The notes under the pieces: generated by a model
What the model saw: the letters and a program-made list of their open reading frames with translations, nothing else
Databases searched by the model: none
Told to the model about the DNA's origin: nothing
Position numbers and translations under genes: made by a program
In this document: positions 7,926-16,740 of the stretch, in pieces
Layout: every line of letters starts with the position of its first letter
Numbering within the stretch: position 1 is the stretch's first letter
Assembly: GCA_013695175.1 (NCBI GenBank)
Contig: JACDAZ010000039.1
Coordinates: 1-23,926 of the forward strand
From: Flavisolibacter sp.
GTDB lineage: Bacteria; Bacteroidota; Bacteroidia; Chitinophagales; Chitinophagaceae
Reading direction: 5' to 3'
Length of the DNA stretch: 23,926 nucleotides

Positions 7926-8663
7926 TTAATTAATTATGTATAAATCTTCATCAAAACCTACCTGCGTTAAAAAAGCATCTAATTCCCGGGTTGATATATC
8001 ATTAAGCATATTTTTTACATCTACGGAAGCAGGTGTAGAAGCTGTTACATTTCCTGATGTTGATTTAAAATCTGCGCTTTTAATAAAATCATCCAATGCC
8101 TGGGTACTTACTCCATCTAATTTTTTAGCCACCCACTCTTCAGATTGGTTTACAGGATCCACCGAAGCGTTGTTTGAAAAATAAAGAACTCCAGATAATG
8201 CAATAACTCCGGTTATCATAGCAGCAACTGCAATTCTCATAAAACTCCTGCTCCTGTTTATTGAAATAACTTTTCCAGGTGTTTTTAGTATTTTATGTAA
8301 AACCTTCTCTGAAAGTCCATCAAAATAACCTTCGGGTACCTGGTACGGATTTGATTTGGAAAAATCTATCACTGCAGGAAGTGCTTCATCACTAATTATT
8401 GCTGGAATTTCCGAAGTAAGGTCTTCAAAATAATTTTCCGGTAAATGGTAAGGCATTTTTTTTGAAATGCCTGACAATAAAGGAGAAAGCTCAGTTAGTT
8501 CGGTTGAAACAGCAGATTCTTGTTCTCTTATTTTATAAAGTACGGATTGTGCAAAATTTTGAAAATAGTTCTCGGGCACATTAAAAACGGGCTCATTTAA
8601 ATTATACGGCAAACTGCTATTTAAAGATGCTAACTCCTCCTGTATGGTTGTCTTTTGTTTCAT
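7926..8663 (-). CDS. Putative membrane anti-sigma factor with internal repeats
   Basis: A 245-residue protein with one membrane segment at about 143-162 (RIAVAAMITGVIALSGVLYF). The N-terminal, presumably cytoplasmic part has three copies of a VPENYF-type motif: VPENYFQNF (29-37), LPENYFEDL (74-82) and VPEGYFDGL (109-117). The C-terminal, presumably periplasmic part has two copies of an STxxLDxFL motif (186-194 and 224-232, STQALDDFI and STRELDAFL). I see no zinc-binding HxxxCxxC anti-sigma motif. The anti-sigma call is inferred from position 34 bp after an ECF sigma gene and from the topology. I chose the ATG at 8663; a TTG at 8723 would overlap the sigma gene by 26 bp. Confidence 0.68.
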   Translation of the reverse strand: MKQKTTIQEELASLNSSLPYNLNEPVFNVPENYFQNFAQSVLYKIREQESAVSTELTELSPLLSGISKKMPYHLPENYFEDLTSEIPAIISDEALPAVIDFSKSNPYQVPEGYFDGLSEKVLHKILKTPGKVISINRSRSFMRIAVAAMITGVIALSGVLYFSNNASVDPVNQSEEWVAKKLDGVSTQALDDFIKSADFKSTSGNVTASTPASVDVKNMLNDISTRELDAFLTQVGFDEDLYIIN

Positions 8664-8697
8664 TGACGGGTTTAAGACATCGCTGCCGGTTAAAAGT

Positions 8698-9252
8698 TTA
8701 ATGATTTTTAATGTAGTCCTCAATTTTTTTGACTGCGTGGTGATAACTGGCTTTTAAAGCTCCCTCGCTGGTATCTAAAACCTTACTCATTTCTTCATAA
8801 GGTAACTCATCATAGTAGCGTAGACTAAACACAAGGCGTTGTTTTTCAGGTAATTGTTGAATAGCTACCTGAAGTTTCCACTCAAGTTTATTGGGGTCAA
8901 AATATTTATCAGCTTTAACCTTATTTTCTAAACCGCTCTCCACGTCACTCAGGCTTACTGCACTCCTTTTTTTTAAGTTTTCAAGAAAAGTTAAAGATTC
9001 GTTAGTGGCTATTCTATAAAGCCAGGTATAAAGCTGGCTTTCTTCTTTAAAGTTCATTAATCCATTCCAAACTCTAATAAAAACATTTTGCAGAACATCA
9101 TTAGCATCTTCATGTTCTACAACCATTCTTCTTATATGCCAATAAAGCCTTTCCTGGTATTTTTTTATAATGGATGTAAAAGCCTGTTCTTTGGTGGAGG
9201 GGTTGCGAAACTCAACTAATAATTCAGTATCTGATCTTTCTACTAAAGCCAT
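8698..9252 (-). CDS. ECF-type RNA polymerase sigma-70 factor
   Basis: A 184-residue sigma factor with only regions 2 and 4, as in the extracytoplasmic-function group. Region 2 spans about 23-92 and includes EHEDANDVLQNVFIRVWN (the -10-binding and core-binding helices) and YTWLYRIATNESLTFL. Region 4 spans about 125-178 and includes LPEKQRLVFSLRYYDELPYEEMSKVL and the recognition helix SEGALKASYHHAVKKI. It heads a three-gene minus-strand unit with a probable membrane anti-sigma factor and a secreted protein, which suggests envelope-signal control. Its own promoter is not clear: the only TAnnTTTG match sits 2 bp before the start codon. Confidence 0.93.
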   Translation of the reverse strand: MALVERSDTELLVEFRNPSTKEQAFTSIIKKYQERLYWHIRRMVVEHEDANDVLQNVFIRVWNGLMNFKEESQLYTWLYRIATNESLTFLENLKKRSAVSLSDVESGLENKVKADKYFDPNKLEWKLQVAIQQLPEKQRLVFSLRYYDELPYEEMSKVLDTSEGALKASYHHAVKKIEDYIKNH

Positions 9253-9340
9253 TTCAAATTTATATTGGATTAAAAAGAGTAAAGATACTTTTAATCAATA
9301 ATGGTTATAGCTTAAAAGGCTGGTCATAAAATATTACATA

Positions 9341-10318
9341 TTATTGAGCAGAAGCAAATTCCTTTTTACGAATCATTACTTTTTCAGCAGCTTCAATAAT
9401 ATCTGGTACATCCAATCCGTATTTTTTTAATAACTGATCAGGTGTTCCACTTTCTCCAAAAGTATCTTTTGTACCTACATATTCTATAGGAACAGGGAAA
9501 TTTTTAGAAGTTACCTGTGCTACAGCATCACCCATACCACCTATAATATTATGTTCTTCTGCAGTTACTGCACAGCGGGTCTTCCTTACAGAATTTAAAA
9601 TAGCTTCTTCATCAATAGGTTTTATAGTGTGAAGGTTTATGACTTCTACACTTATACCTTTTTCCTGTAAAGCAGCACCAGCTTGTATAGCATTCCATAC
9701 CATATGCCCACAAGCAAATATGGTTACATCTGTACCTTCTGAAAAATGCTGCGCTTTTCCTATTATAAACGGTTCATCAGGGGAAGTAAAAATAGGCCAG
9801 CTGGGTCTTCCAAAACGTAAGTAAACCGGACCTTCATAATCGGCTATTGCTATAGTTGCGGCTTTTGTCTGGTTATAATCGCATGGTACAATAACAGTCA
9901 TATGGGGCAACATCTTCATCAGACCTATATCTTCTAAAATTTGATGAGTTGCTCCGTCTTCGCCCAAGGTTAAGCCAGCATGAGAAGCACAAATTTTTAC
10001 ATTTTTACCACTATATGCTATGCTTTGCCTTATTTGATCATAAACCCTGCCTGTCGAAAAATTTGCAAAAGTGGTAGTGTATGGAATTTTACCACCGATT
10101 GTTAAACCGGCTGCTATTCCCATCATATTTGCTTCTGCAATGCCGCATTGTATAAACCTCTCAGGAAACTCCTTCATAAACTGTTGCAGTTTTAAAGAAC
10201 CGGCAAGATCAGCAGTGAGAGCGACAATATTTTCATTTTTCCGGGCAACTTCTACAATACCATCTCCAAAACCACTACGTGTATCTTTTTTACCTGAAGG
10301 TTGAATGTTTTTTAGCAT
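9341..10318 (-). CDS. Transketolase, C-terminal half (pyrimidine-binding and C domains)
   Basis: A 325-residue protein covering the second half of transketolase. The thiamine-diphosphate pyrimidine-binding domain runs over about 15-180 with the catalytic glutamate E62 in CGIAEANMMGIAAGL, ASHAGLTLGEDGATHQ and YLRFGRPSWP. The C-terminal domain (about 195-315) begins near VTIFACGHMVWNAIQ. Split transketolases work as two chains; the N-terminal chain binds the diphosphate of the cofactor. No N-terminal-half gene is present here: galE lies upstream and a sigma gene downstream. The enzyme moves two-carbon units between sugar phosphates in the pentose phosphate pathway. A 1-deoxyxylulose-5-phosphate synthase-like paralogue is less likely given the length and motifs. 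Its start lies 15 bp from a REP-like repeat. Confidence 0.9.
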   Translation of the reverse strand: MLKNIQPSGKKDTRSGFGDGIVEVARKNENIVALTADLAGSLKLQQFMKEFPERFIQCGIAEANMMGIAAGLTIGGKIPYTTTFANFSTGRVYDQIRQSIAYSGKNVKICASHAGLTLGEDGATHQILEDIGLMKMLPHMTVIVPCDYNQTKAATIAIADYEGPVYLRFGRPSWPIFTSPDEPFIIGKAQHFSEGTDVTIFACGHMVWNAIQAGAALQEKGISVEVINLHTIKPIDEEAILNSVRKTRCAVTAEEHNIIGGMGDAVAQVTSKNFPVPIEYVGTKDTFGESGTPDQLLKKYGLDVPDIIEAAEKVMIRKKEFASAQ

Positions 10319-10333
10319 GAGGGCAAAGATAGC

Positions 10334-10468
10334 ACCTCACCCTAACCCTCTCCTAAAGGGGAGGAACTTTATTTCCTATTATTTAAAAATCATTACAGTG
10401 TTTTAATTATCAGATAGTAATAGCTAAACATTTTCCCCTCTCCTCAAAGGAGAGGGTTAGGGTGAGGT
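10334..10468. repeat. Inverted pair of REP-like palindromic units filling the galE-transketolase spacer
   Basis: A 21-bp perfect inverted repeat: left arm 10334-10354 (begins ACCTCACCCTAACC, ends CTCTCCT) and right arm 10448-10468, its exact reverse complement. Each arm also belongs to its own small hairpin: CCTCTCC/GGGGAGG at 10347-10364 on the left and a perfect 9-bp stem CCCTCTCCT/AGGAGAGGG with a CAA loop at 10436-10456 on the right. The unit between them is AT-rich. The right arm ends at the base next to the galE stop codon. Two oppositely oriented palindromic units fit a REP/BIME-type non-coding mobile repeat. Confidence 0.85.
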
Positions 10469-11521
10469 TCAATTTAGTTGTGGTGGAGCAGCTGTAAACC
10501 GTTCTTCATCTTCTTTAAGTCTTTGTTCCCACTTCCATGCAGACAGCATCATATCTTCAAGAGAGTATTGAGGATACCAGCCAAGTTGTTTTTTGGCTTT
10601 ATCATTATTTGCATAAATAGCTATTACATCACCTGGTCTTCGCGGACCTATTTCATAATTTAAGGCTTTGCCACTTATTTTTTCAAAGGCTTTAATTGCT
10701 TCTAACAACGTTACTCCATTACCGGTTCCAAGGTTAAAAACTTCGCATTCTTGTATGTCTTCGTGTTTTTGTAAATATTTTATAGCTAAAGTATGTGCAT
10801 GTGCAATGTCGCTAACATGGATATAATCTCTTACACAACTGCCGTCTCTGGTAGGATAATCATCACCATAAACAGTCATTTTAGGAAGTTTGCCAATAGC
10901 TGTTTGTGTAATAGCGGGTACAAGATTTTGTGGTCTGCCAATTGGCATTTCACCAATAAGAGTTGAAGGATGTGCGCCTACCGGATTAAAGTAACGTAAT
11001 AATACACATGCCGTTTTATTTCTTTGTTGAAAATCACGCACTATTCTTTCACCCATTTGTTTTGTAGCACCATACGGTGATTCAGCAGGTTTTTCTTTTG
11101 TTTCTTCTGTTACTATCTGGTCTTCAGGATTACCATATACAGTGCAGGAAGATGAAAAAACAAACCATGGTGTTTTAAATTCCTGCACGCACTTTAAAAG
11201 ATTCACCAATGAAAAAATATTATTTTCATAATACATCAAAGGCAATTCTACAGATTCTCCAACAGCCTTATAAGCCGCAAAATGAATAACACCCGTAATT
11301 TCATTTTCCTGGAATATGGCATAGGTTTCATCGTAGTTACACAGGTCAACTTTATAATTCTTTAATTTTTTTCCTGTTATTGTTTCAACACCTTTTAATA
11401 TAGATGGTGAGCTGCGTGAATTATTATCTACGCAAATCACTTCATATCCATTGTCTATTAAATCAACCAGGGTGTGAGATCCAATATAACCACAACCGCC
11501 TGTTACTAAAATCTTTGCCAT
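10469..11521 (-). CDS. galE: UDP-glucose 4-epimerase
   Basis: A 350-residue short-chain dehydrogenase/reductase-type epimerase that interconverts UDP-glucose and UDP-galactose (Leloir pathway, cell-surface sugars). The NAD-binding motif GGCGYIGSH is at 8-16, followed by VDN (31-33). The catalytic residues are visible: S124/S125 region in FSSSCTVYG and Y150/K154 in SPYGATK. RYFNPVGAHPS and GDDYPTRDGSCVRDYIHVSDIAHAH are typical of GalE. Length is normal. It lies 43 bp downstream of pit, on the same strand, and could be read from the phosphate island, but that is probably incidental. The stop is TGA, directly bordering the REP-like repeat, whose hairpin may stabilise the 3' end of its transcript. 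Confidence 0.95.
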   Translation of the reverse strand: MAKILVTGGCGYIGSHTLVDLIDNGYEVICVDNNSRSSPSILKGVETITGKKLKNYKVDLCNYDETYAIFQENEITGVIHFAAYKAVGESVELPLMYYENNIFSLVNLLKCVQEFKTPWFVFSSSCTVYGNPEDQIVTEETKEKPAESPYGATKQMGERIVRDFQQRNKTACVLLRYFNPVGAHPSTLIGEMPIGRPQNLVPAITQTAIGKLPKMTVYGDDYPTRDGSCVRDYIHVSDIAHAHTLAIKYLQKHEDIQECEVFNLGTGNGVTLLEAIKAFEKISGKALNYEIGPRRPGDVIAIYANNDKAKKQLGWYPQYSLEDMMLSAWKWEQRLKEDEERFTAAPPQLN

Positions 11522-11564
11522 ACTCTTTGGTTAAGGGGTTAAAATTCGCACTTTCTTATTAAGA

Positions 11565-12770
11565 TCAAATAAACAGGTTGGAAATATAATATATTAAAGC
11601 TGCCAGCACTCCACTAACTGGTATGGTTAATATCCATGCCCAAAGTAAATTAATGGTTACACCCCAGCGTACTGCAGACAATCGTTTTGTAGCTCCAACA
11701 CCTATAATAGCACCGGTAATGGTATGCGTAGTACTTACAGGAATTTTTAATGCTTCTGTTGTAAATAAAGTAATTGCCCCGGCAGTTTCCGCAGCCACGC
11801 CTTCAAATGGCGTTACTTTGGTGATCCTTGTTCCCATTGTTTTAATGATTTTCCATCCACCGCTCATAGTACCCACACTTATTGCAGTATAACACGCTAA
11901 TGGCACCCAGTTTGGCATTTCTTCAAAAGAAGAAATAGATCCATTTGCAATTAAAGCTGCTGTAATAATACCCATTACTTTTTGAGCATCATTACCTCCA
12001 TGTCCAATACTAAAAGCTGCAGATGAAACCAACTGAAGTCTTTTAAACCACGTTGTTGCCCTTCTTGTATTAAGTGAGCTTAACCAAAAAGTAAATACTG
12101 CCATCACTGTTAATATAAATGCCAGTAAAATCCATTTAAAGTTTTTTGAAAAGAAAACTATTTTCCAGAAAGGAGATTCATAATGTGAAGTAATTTTTGT
12201 GAGATCTGTTTCTATATTATCATATAATATGAAGATGACAAAAGAAATAACAACTATAGACACCAGTTTAGGTAACATTCCTTTACTAAAGGAATAGATA
12301 AACCACAATGATAAAATAAAAGCGATAATCATTCCTACAAGAGGAGCCAGGAAAATAAAGGAAGCAATTTTAATTATAGGTTCCGAGTCTACGGCACCCC
12401 AACCGCCAGCAGCAATACCGGCTCCGGCAAAACCTCCTATTAAAGTATGCGAAGATGATGATGGTATACCAAACCACCAGGTTAATAAATTCCATGCTAT
12501 TGCAGCTATTAAACCTGAAAAAACAACCACCAACATTTGTGTGCTGGCAACAACATCAGGTTTTACTGTTTTGGCAACAGTATCAGCAACTCCATGATCT
12601 TTAAAAATAAAATAAGCAACAAAATTGAAAAGCGCAGCCCATAAAACAGCCTGGAAAGGGGTAAGTACTTTTGTTGATACTACTGTGGCAATTGAATTGG
12701 CAGCATCATGAAATCCGTTGATATAATCAAAAATCAGGGCAAGCGCAATGATGATAACAATGAAACTCAT
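11565..12770 (-). CDS. pit: Inorganic phosphate transporter, PiT family
   Basis: A 401-residue inner-membrane secondary transporter that takes up phosphate, probably with protons or sodium. The PiT signature is present twice, as expected for the duplicated fold: GFHDAANSIATVVSTKVLTP (19-38) and SIGHGGNDAQKVMGII in the second half, each with the conserved Asp. PVSTTHTITGAIIGVG near the C-terminus and SSSHTLIGGFAGAG are further family marks. About ten hydrophobic segments fit the family. I take the ATG at 12770; an in-frame TTG lies two codons earlier. It follows its DUF47 partner by 53 bp, the gene pair commonly seen for PiT systems, and closes the phosphate island. Pairing with PstSCAB gives a low-affinity and a high-affinity route. 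Confidence 0.94.
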   Translation of the reverse strand: MSFIVIIIALALIFDYINGFHDAANSIATVVSTKVLTPFQAVLWAALFNFVAYFIFKDHGVADTVAKTVKPDVVASTQMLVVVFSGLIAAIAWNLLTWWFGIPSSSSHTLIGGFAGAGIAAGGWGAVDSEPIIKIASFIFLAPLVGMIIAFILSLWFIYSFSKGMLPKLVSIVVISFVIFILYDNIETDLTKITSHYESPFWKIVFFSKNFKWILLAFILTVMAVFTFWLSSLNTRRATTWFKRLQLVSSAAFSIGHGGNDAQKVMGIITAALIANGSISSFEEMPNWVPLACYTAISVGTMSGGWKIIKTMGTRITKVTPFEGVAAETAGAITLFTTEALKIPVSTTHTITGAIIGVGATKRLSAVRWGVTINLLWAWILTIPVSGVLAALIYYISNLFI

Positions 12771-12787
12771 AAGCAATTGGTTGGAAG

Positions 12788-12803
12788 TGCTTTTGCAAAA
12801 GCA
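12788..12803. repeat. Perfect 16-bp palindrome between DUF47 and pit genes
   Basis: TGCTTTTGCAAAAGCA reads the same on both strands. It sits in the 53-bp gap upstream of pit. It could be an operator for a dimeric regulator or a weak intercistronic hairpin. It has no T tail on the minus strand, so it is not an obvious terminator. Confidence 0.55.
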
Positions 12804-12823
12804 GATGACTGCATCGTTATTTT

Positions 12824-13468
12824 TTAAGAATACTTAATTATAATAGATTCTATTACATTGGCTGCATCTTCACATTTATCTGTCACATCTTCCAGCACCT
12901 GGTATATTTCTCTTTTTTTAATAATTTCTTTAGCATCGGGTTCCATACTAAATAATCGCTCTATGAACAAATCGCTAATATCATCTGCCTGGTTTTCTAT
13001 ACTATTTATTTTAACCAGTGCATCAGTTATCCTCCTGATGTTTTTCATATCACGCAACTCTAATACTGCTTTTCTTACCTCTTTAGTGCTTTCACAAATT
13101 AGTTCTGACAGTTTATGTATTCCTTCATCTGAAGGATTTACATGATAAAGTTTAATTTTTTTTGCAGAGGCATAAATAAAATCAGCAATATCGTCTAATG
13201 AACTGGCAAGGTAGTGTATGTCTTCCCTGTCAAAAGGAGTAATAAAATTGCGGCCAAGCTCTAAAAAGATTTTATGTGTTAATTCATCACTGGCATGTTC
13301 CAGGTCTTCAATGGGTTTTATCATTGTAGAACGTACTTTGTAATCCGGCTCGGAAACAAGGGCATATAATTTTTCAGCCATAATAGCTCCATTATTGGAA
13401 ACTTCTTCAAACAAACCATAAAACACTTTGTCTTTGGGGCTGAAAAATTTGGTTAATGAAAAACCCAT
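12824..13468 (-). CDS. DUF47 / PhoU-like accessory protein of the PiT transporter
   Basis: A 214-residue all-helical cytoplasmic protein of the DUF47 (PhoU_div) family, distantly related to PhoU. Typical stretches are FYGLFEEVSNNGAIMAEKL near the N-terminus, DLEHASDELTHKIFLELGRNF and ITPFDREDIHYLASSLDDIADFIYASAKKI, with acidic residues spaced as in metal-binding helical bundles. Family members are usually next to pit genes and are thought to modulate PiT activity, which matches its place directly before pit. It lies 91 bp after phoU, a longer gap than any within pst-phoU, so DUF47-pit may have its own promoter. ATG start at 13468; no oddities. Confidence 0.9.
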   Translation of the reverse strand: MGFSLTKFFSPKDKVFYGLFEEVSNNGAIMAEKLYALVSEPDYKVRSTMIKPIEDLEHASDELTHKIFLELGRNFITPFDREDIHYLASSLDDIADFIYASAKKIKLYHVNPSDEGIHKLSELICESTKEVRKAVLELRDMKNIRRITDALVKINSIENQADDISDLFIERLFSMEPDAKEIIKKREIYQVLEDVTDKCEDAANVIESIIIKYS

Positions 13469-13559
13469 AATTATTATTTAAAGTGCTAAGTTAAGGTGCA
13501 ACAACACGAGTATAGGCTAAACTAAAAATAAATAGCTACTTAATAAGGATTTGAATAAA

Positions 13560-14234
13560 TTATCTCAATTCTTCTCCTTTATTACCATGCTTAAGGATTT
13601 TTGCCTCTTTATGAAAAATGACTTCTTCAGCAATATTGGTAATATGATCGCCGACGCGTTCAAGTTTTCTGATTATTGATAACAGTAAAAGCGCTTCCTT
13701 CATTCTTTCTATATTTTTTTTACTGTATTCAATTACAATATCAGAAGCTACCCTGTTTATTTCATTTAATTGAAGATCTCTTGCAAAAACAGAACGGGCA
13801 AGTTTGCTGTCATCGTCACTGTATGCGTTCGTTACATCTTCCAGCATTGCATATGCTACATCATACATATTTCTCAGGTCCAGTTCATTAATTAAATTTT
13901 CATCAAAAGCTTTTTTACCTAATAATACAAGTTGAGCAATACCCTCTGCATAATCACCTATTCTTTCTAAATCAGCATTTATTTTTAATGTAGCAAAAAC
14001 GAAACGCATGTCATGTGCTACAGGAGTAAGTAAGGCAAAAATGTTTTCGCAATCTTTATCAATTTTCAATTCCAGGGCATTAACCCGCTTTTCATTAAAT
14101 AAAACTTCATTGGCCAGGTCTTCATCTTTATCAATTAAAGAGCAGATGCTTTTTTTTATCTGTTTTTGCACCAGGTCTGCCATATCTGTTAAGCTTTCAC
14201 GCAATGATTTAAGCTCTTCTTGTAAATGTGTCAT
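13560..14234 (-). CDS. phoU: Phosphate signalling protein PhoU
   Basis: A 224-residue cytoplasmic protein made of two similar three-helix repeats. The metal-binding type motifs appear once in each half: ADLERIGDYAEGIAQL (about residues 88-103) and KLERVGDHITNIAEEVIF near 190-208. PhoU couples the Pst transporter to the PhoR histidine kinase, keeping the Pho response off when phosphate is plentiful, and limits uptake. It starts 9 bp after pstB, the usual position at the end of a pst operon. A PhoU implies a PhoR/PhoB pair elsewhere in the genome, since neither is in this window. Confidence 0.95.
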   Translation of the reverse strand: MTHLQEELKSLRESLTDMADLVQKQIKKSICSLIDKDEDLANEVLFNEKRVNALELKIDKDCENIFALLTPVAHDMRFVFATLKINADLERIGDYAEGIAQLVLLGKKAFDENLINELDLRNMYDVAYAMLEDVTNAYSDDDSKLARSVFARDLQLNEINRVASDIVIEYSKKNIERMKEALLLLSIIRKLERVGDHITNIAEEVIFHKEAKILKHGNKGEELR

Positions 14235-14243
14235 AGTCTAAAT

Positions 14244-14996
14244 TTAACCAAAACGGCCGGTTATATAATTCTGCGTTTTTTCTTCTTCAGGATTTGTAAA
14301 TAATTTTTTTGTTTCATCAAATTCTATTAGTTCACCCAAATAAAAAAAAGCAGTTTTAGTACTTACTCTGGCAGCTTGCTGCATATTGTGTGTAACAATA
14401 ACAATAGTGAATTTATTTTTTAATTCATAAATAAGATCTTCAATTTTTGCTGTAGAGATGGGATCCAGTGCAGATGCTGGTTCATCCATTAATACTACTG
14501 TTGGTTCCACTGCAAGTGTGCGGGCAATACATAGTCGTTGTTGTTGTCCTCCGGAAAGCGACAATGCTGAATTATTTAAATTATCTTTTACTTCATCCCA
14601 CAGTGCTGCATTTTTTAATGACCATTCTACTTTCTCAGCTAAAAGTTTTTTGTCGTTGATGCCATTAATGCGTAAGCCATAAGCAACATTTTCAAATATA
14701 GTTTTAGGAAATGGGTTTGGTTTTTGAAACACCATGCCCACTCTTTTTCTTAAATCATACACCTCAATATCCTTATAAATATTTGCCTTATCCAATAAAA
14801 ATTCGCCTTTAATGCGTGAACCTTCAATAAGGTCGTTCATTCGGTTGAAACAACGTAATAAAGTAGATTTACCACATCCGGATGGACCTATAAAAGCTGT
14901 TACAGAGTTAGGCTCTATTGATAGAGTTATATCTTTCAATGCCTGCTTATTTCCATACCATAGATTGGCATTCTTTGCTTCAAGTTTATAATCCAT
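14244..14996 (-). CDS. pstB: Phosphate ABC transporter ATP-binding protein PstB
   Basis: A 250-residue ABC ATPase that powers the Pst phosphate importer at the inner face of the cytoplasmic membrane. Walker A is GPSGCGKST (37-45), the Q-loop is in VFQKPNPFP (89-97), the ABC signature is LSGGQQQR (147-154), Walker B is VVLMDEPAS (167-175) and the switch histidine is in [10 protein letters not shown]. The QKPNPFP and RCFNRMNDL stretches are PstB-specific. Its ATG overlaps the pstA stop by one base and phoU follows after 9 bp, so it is in one translationally linked operon. Length is normal. Confidence 0.97.
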   Translation of the reverse strand: MDYKLEAKNANLWYGNKQALKDITLSIEPNSVTAFIGPSGCGKSTLLRCFNRMNDLIEGSRIKGEFLLDKANIYKDIEVYDLRKRVGMVFQKPNPFPKTIFENVAYGLRINGINDKKLLAEKVEWSLKNAALWDEVKDNLNNSALSLSGGQQQRLCIARTLAVEPTVVLMDEPASALDPISTAKIEDLIYELKNKFTIVIVTHNMQQAARVSTKTAFFYLGELIEFDETKKLFTNPEEEKTQNYITGRFG

Positions 14997-15859
14997 TAAT
15001 ATTTTATGTTTTTATACCACTTACTACGAATGTAAATAGCTATACCGTTCAATATGAAAGTTATTAATAGTAAAATAATTATTCCTGCTGCGGCATTGGT
15101 AATGAATGCTGCCTGCGGGCGGCTTACCCAGTTGAAGATCTGTATGGGAAGTGTAGTGAATTGATCATTGGGTCCTTCAGGTATAAAAGGAACATAGACC
15201 AGGGCACCTATGACCAGTAAGGGTGCTGTTTCACCAACAGCTCTTGATATGGAAAGAATAATACCTGTAAGTATGCCACCTAAAGCAGATGGAATAACTA
15301 CCCTGCGTGTGGTTTGCCATTTAGTAGCCCCCATTCCATAAGAAGCTTCACGCAAGGTTCCGGGTACAGCCCTGATAGCTTCACGTGTTGCTACAATAAT
15401 TATAGGTAAAATTAAAAGAGCAAGAGTAAAAGCACCTGCTAATAAGCTGTTACCCAATCCAAACAATCTTACAAAAATGGTTAAACCTAAAATTCCATAA
15501 ATAACAGATGGCACACCGGCAAGGTTTGCAATATTTATTTCAATAAACTTTGCAAACTTGTTATTCGTACCATATTCCTGTAAATAAACTCCGGCTAAAA
15601 TGCCAATAGGTATGGCTATTAATATGGTAAAAAAAAGTAAAGAAAGCATTCCTGCCAGCGCCGTAAGAATTCCTGAATTTGCTGCATGACGTGAGGGTAG
15701 ATTGGTAAAAAAACTCCAGTTTATCCTGGTTAAACCCTTAATAAGAATATCTGTAATAAGTACAGCAAGCACCAGTAATGCAAATACAGTAAATGCCAAA
15801 CCTATATATTTAAAAGTTTTATCAACAATGCGTGACTTTCTTTGATTTGACTTACTCAT
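14996..15859 (-). CDS. pstA: Phosphate ABC transporter permease PstA
   Basis: A 287-residue inner-membrane permease that forms the phosphate channel with PstC. About six hydrophobic segments are visible: the first is near 18-38 and the last near 255-275. The cytoplasmic EAA-type loop that contacts PstB is [31 protein letters not shown] in the middle of the chain. [22 protein letters not shown] is the PstA hallmark. It overlaps pstC by 4 bp at its start and pstB by 1 bp at its end, so translation is probably coupled. The same [12 protein letters not shown] loop occurs in pstC, showing the common origin of the two permeases. Confidence 0.95.
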   Translation of the reverse strand: MSKSNQRKSRIVDKTFKYIGLAFTVFALLVLAVLITDILIKGLTRINWSFFTNLPSRHAANSGILTALAGMLSLLFFTILIAIPIGILAGVYLQEYGTNNKFAKFIEINIANLAGVPSVIYGILGLTIFVRLFGLGNSLLAGAFTLALLILPIIIVATREAIRAVPGTLREASYGMGATKWQTTRRVVIPSALGGILTGIILSISRAVGETAPLLVIGALVYVPFIPEGPNDQFTTLPIQIFNWVSRPQAAFITNAAAGIIILLLITFILNGIAIYIRSKWYKNIKY

Positions 15860-16740
15860 TCGTATTTATTTTGAAACTTTTTCCTGATCCAAAAACTGAT
15901 ATTATTCAGGATAAAAGTGAATAGAAATAAAGTTAAACCGGCAGCAAATATGGTTCTGTACTCCAGTGAATCCTGAGGAACATCTCCCATACTTACCTGA
16001 ACGATATAAGTAGTGATGGTTTCCACGGATTCTTTAGGATTAAAAGTTAAACGTGGTTCCTGACCGGCTGCAATGGCTACAATCATGGTTTCACCCAGGG
16101 CCCTTGATATTGCCAATATAATTGAAACCATAATTCCGGATGATGCTGCCGGAACCAATACTTTGAAAGCCGTTTGAAATTTTGTAGCACCCATACCATA
16201 TGATGCTTCTCTTAAAGAACTGGGTACGGCCCTTAAGGCATCTTCACTTAAAGATGTTATATATGGTATTATCATTACACCCATTACCAACCCGGGGGAA
16301 AGTGCATTAAAACCTCGTAAATCCGGTATAAATTGTTGTAATAATGGAGTAACAAACTGCAAGGCAAAAAACCCATACACAACTGTAGGTACGGCTGCCA
16401 GTACCTCAAGTATGGGTTTGACTATATTAGTAAATTTTGGTGAGGCATATTCATTTAAATAAATAGCAATTGTAAGACCTAATGGAACGGCAACCAGTAC
16501 TGCAATGAAAGTTGTTAGCAATGTTCCCGTTAAAAGCGGCAGTATACCAAAATGTTTTTCAGAAAAAAGGGGAGTCCACTGTGTGTCAGTAAAAAAATCA
16601 ACAATAGAAACTTCACTAAAAAATTTGATAGAGTCTATTAACAATACCAGTATGATACCCAGAGTAGTTAACACAGTTAAGAAACTGCAGGCCATCATCA
16701 ATATTTCTATAGCCTTCTCTTTTGTGCGCATGTGTATCAT
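15856..16740 (-). CDS. pstC: Phosphate ABC transporter permease PstC
   Basis: A 294-residue inner-membrane permease, partner of PstA. Hydrophobic segments start near residue 15. The family stretches [23 protein letters not shown] and [33 protein letters not shown] are present, the latter being the PstB-contact loop, followed by [16 protein letters not shown]. The ATG at 16740 overlaps the pstS stop (ATGA, 16737-16740), which suggests coupled translation; a second ATG at 16731 is possible. Its stop overlaps the pstA start in the same way. Confidence 0.95.
   Translation of the reverse strand: MIHMRTKEKAIEILMMACSFLTVLTTLGIILVLLIDSIKFFSEVSIVDFFTDTQWTPLFSEKHFGILPLLTGTLLTTFIAVLVAVPLGLTIAIYLNEYASPKFTNIVKPILEVLAAVPTVVYGFFALQFVTPLLQQFIPDLRGFNALSPGLVMGVMIIPYITSLSEDALRAVPSSLREASYGMGATKFQTAFKVLVPAASSGIMVSIILAISRALGETMIVAIAAGQEPRLTFNPKESVETITTYIVQVSMGDVPQDSLEYRTIFAAGLTLFLFTFILNNISFWIRKKFQNKYE

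Noticed and set aside
8664..8723. TTG start of the putative anti-sigma factor, overlapping the sigma gene by 26 bp
   Set aside because: An ATG at 8663 lies just before the conserved-looking part, and the extra 20 residues carry no motif.
9255..9262. TAAATTTG on the minus strand as the -7 box of the ECF sigma gene
   Set aside because: It ends 2 bp before the start codon, so transcription would begin inside the gene, and no -33 box is present.
9297..9340. AGCTTAAAAGGCT as a terminator between the transketolase and sigma genes
   Set aside because: The stem is only 3 bp with no proper T tail on the minus strand.
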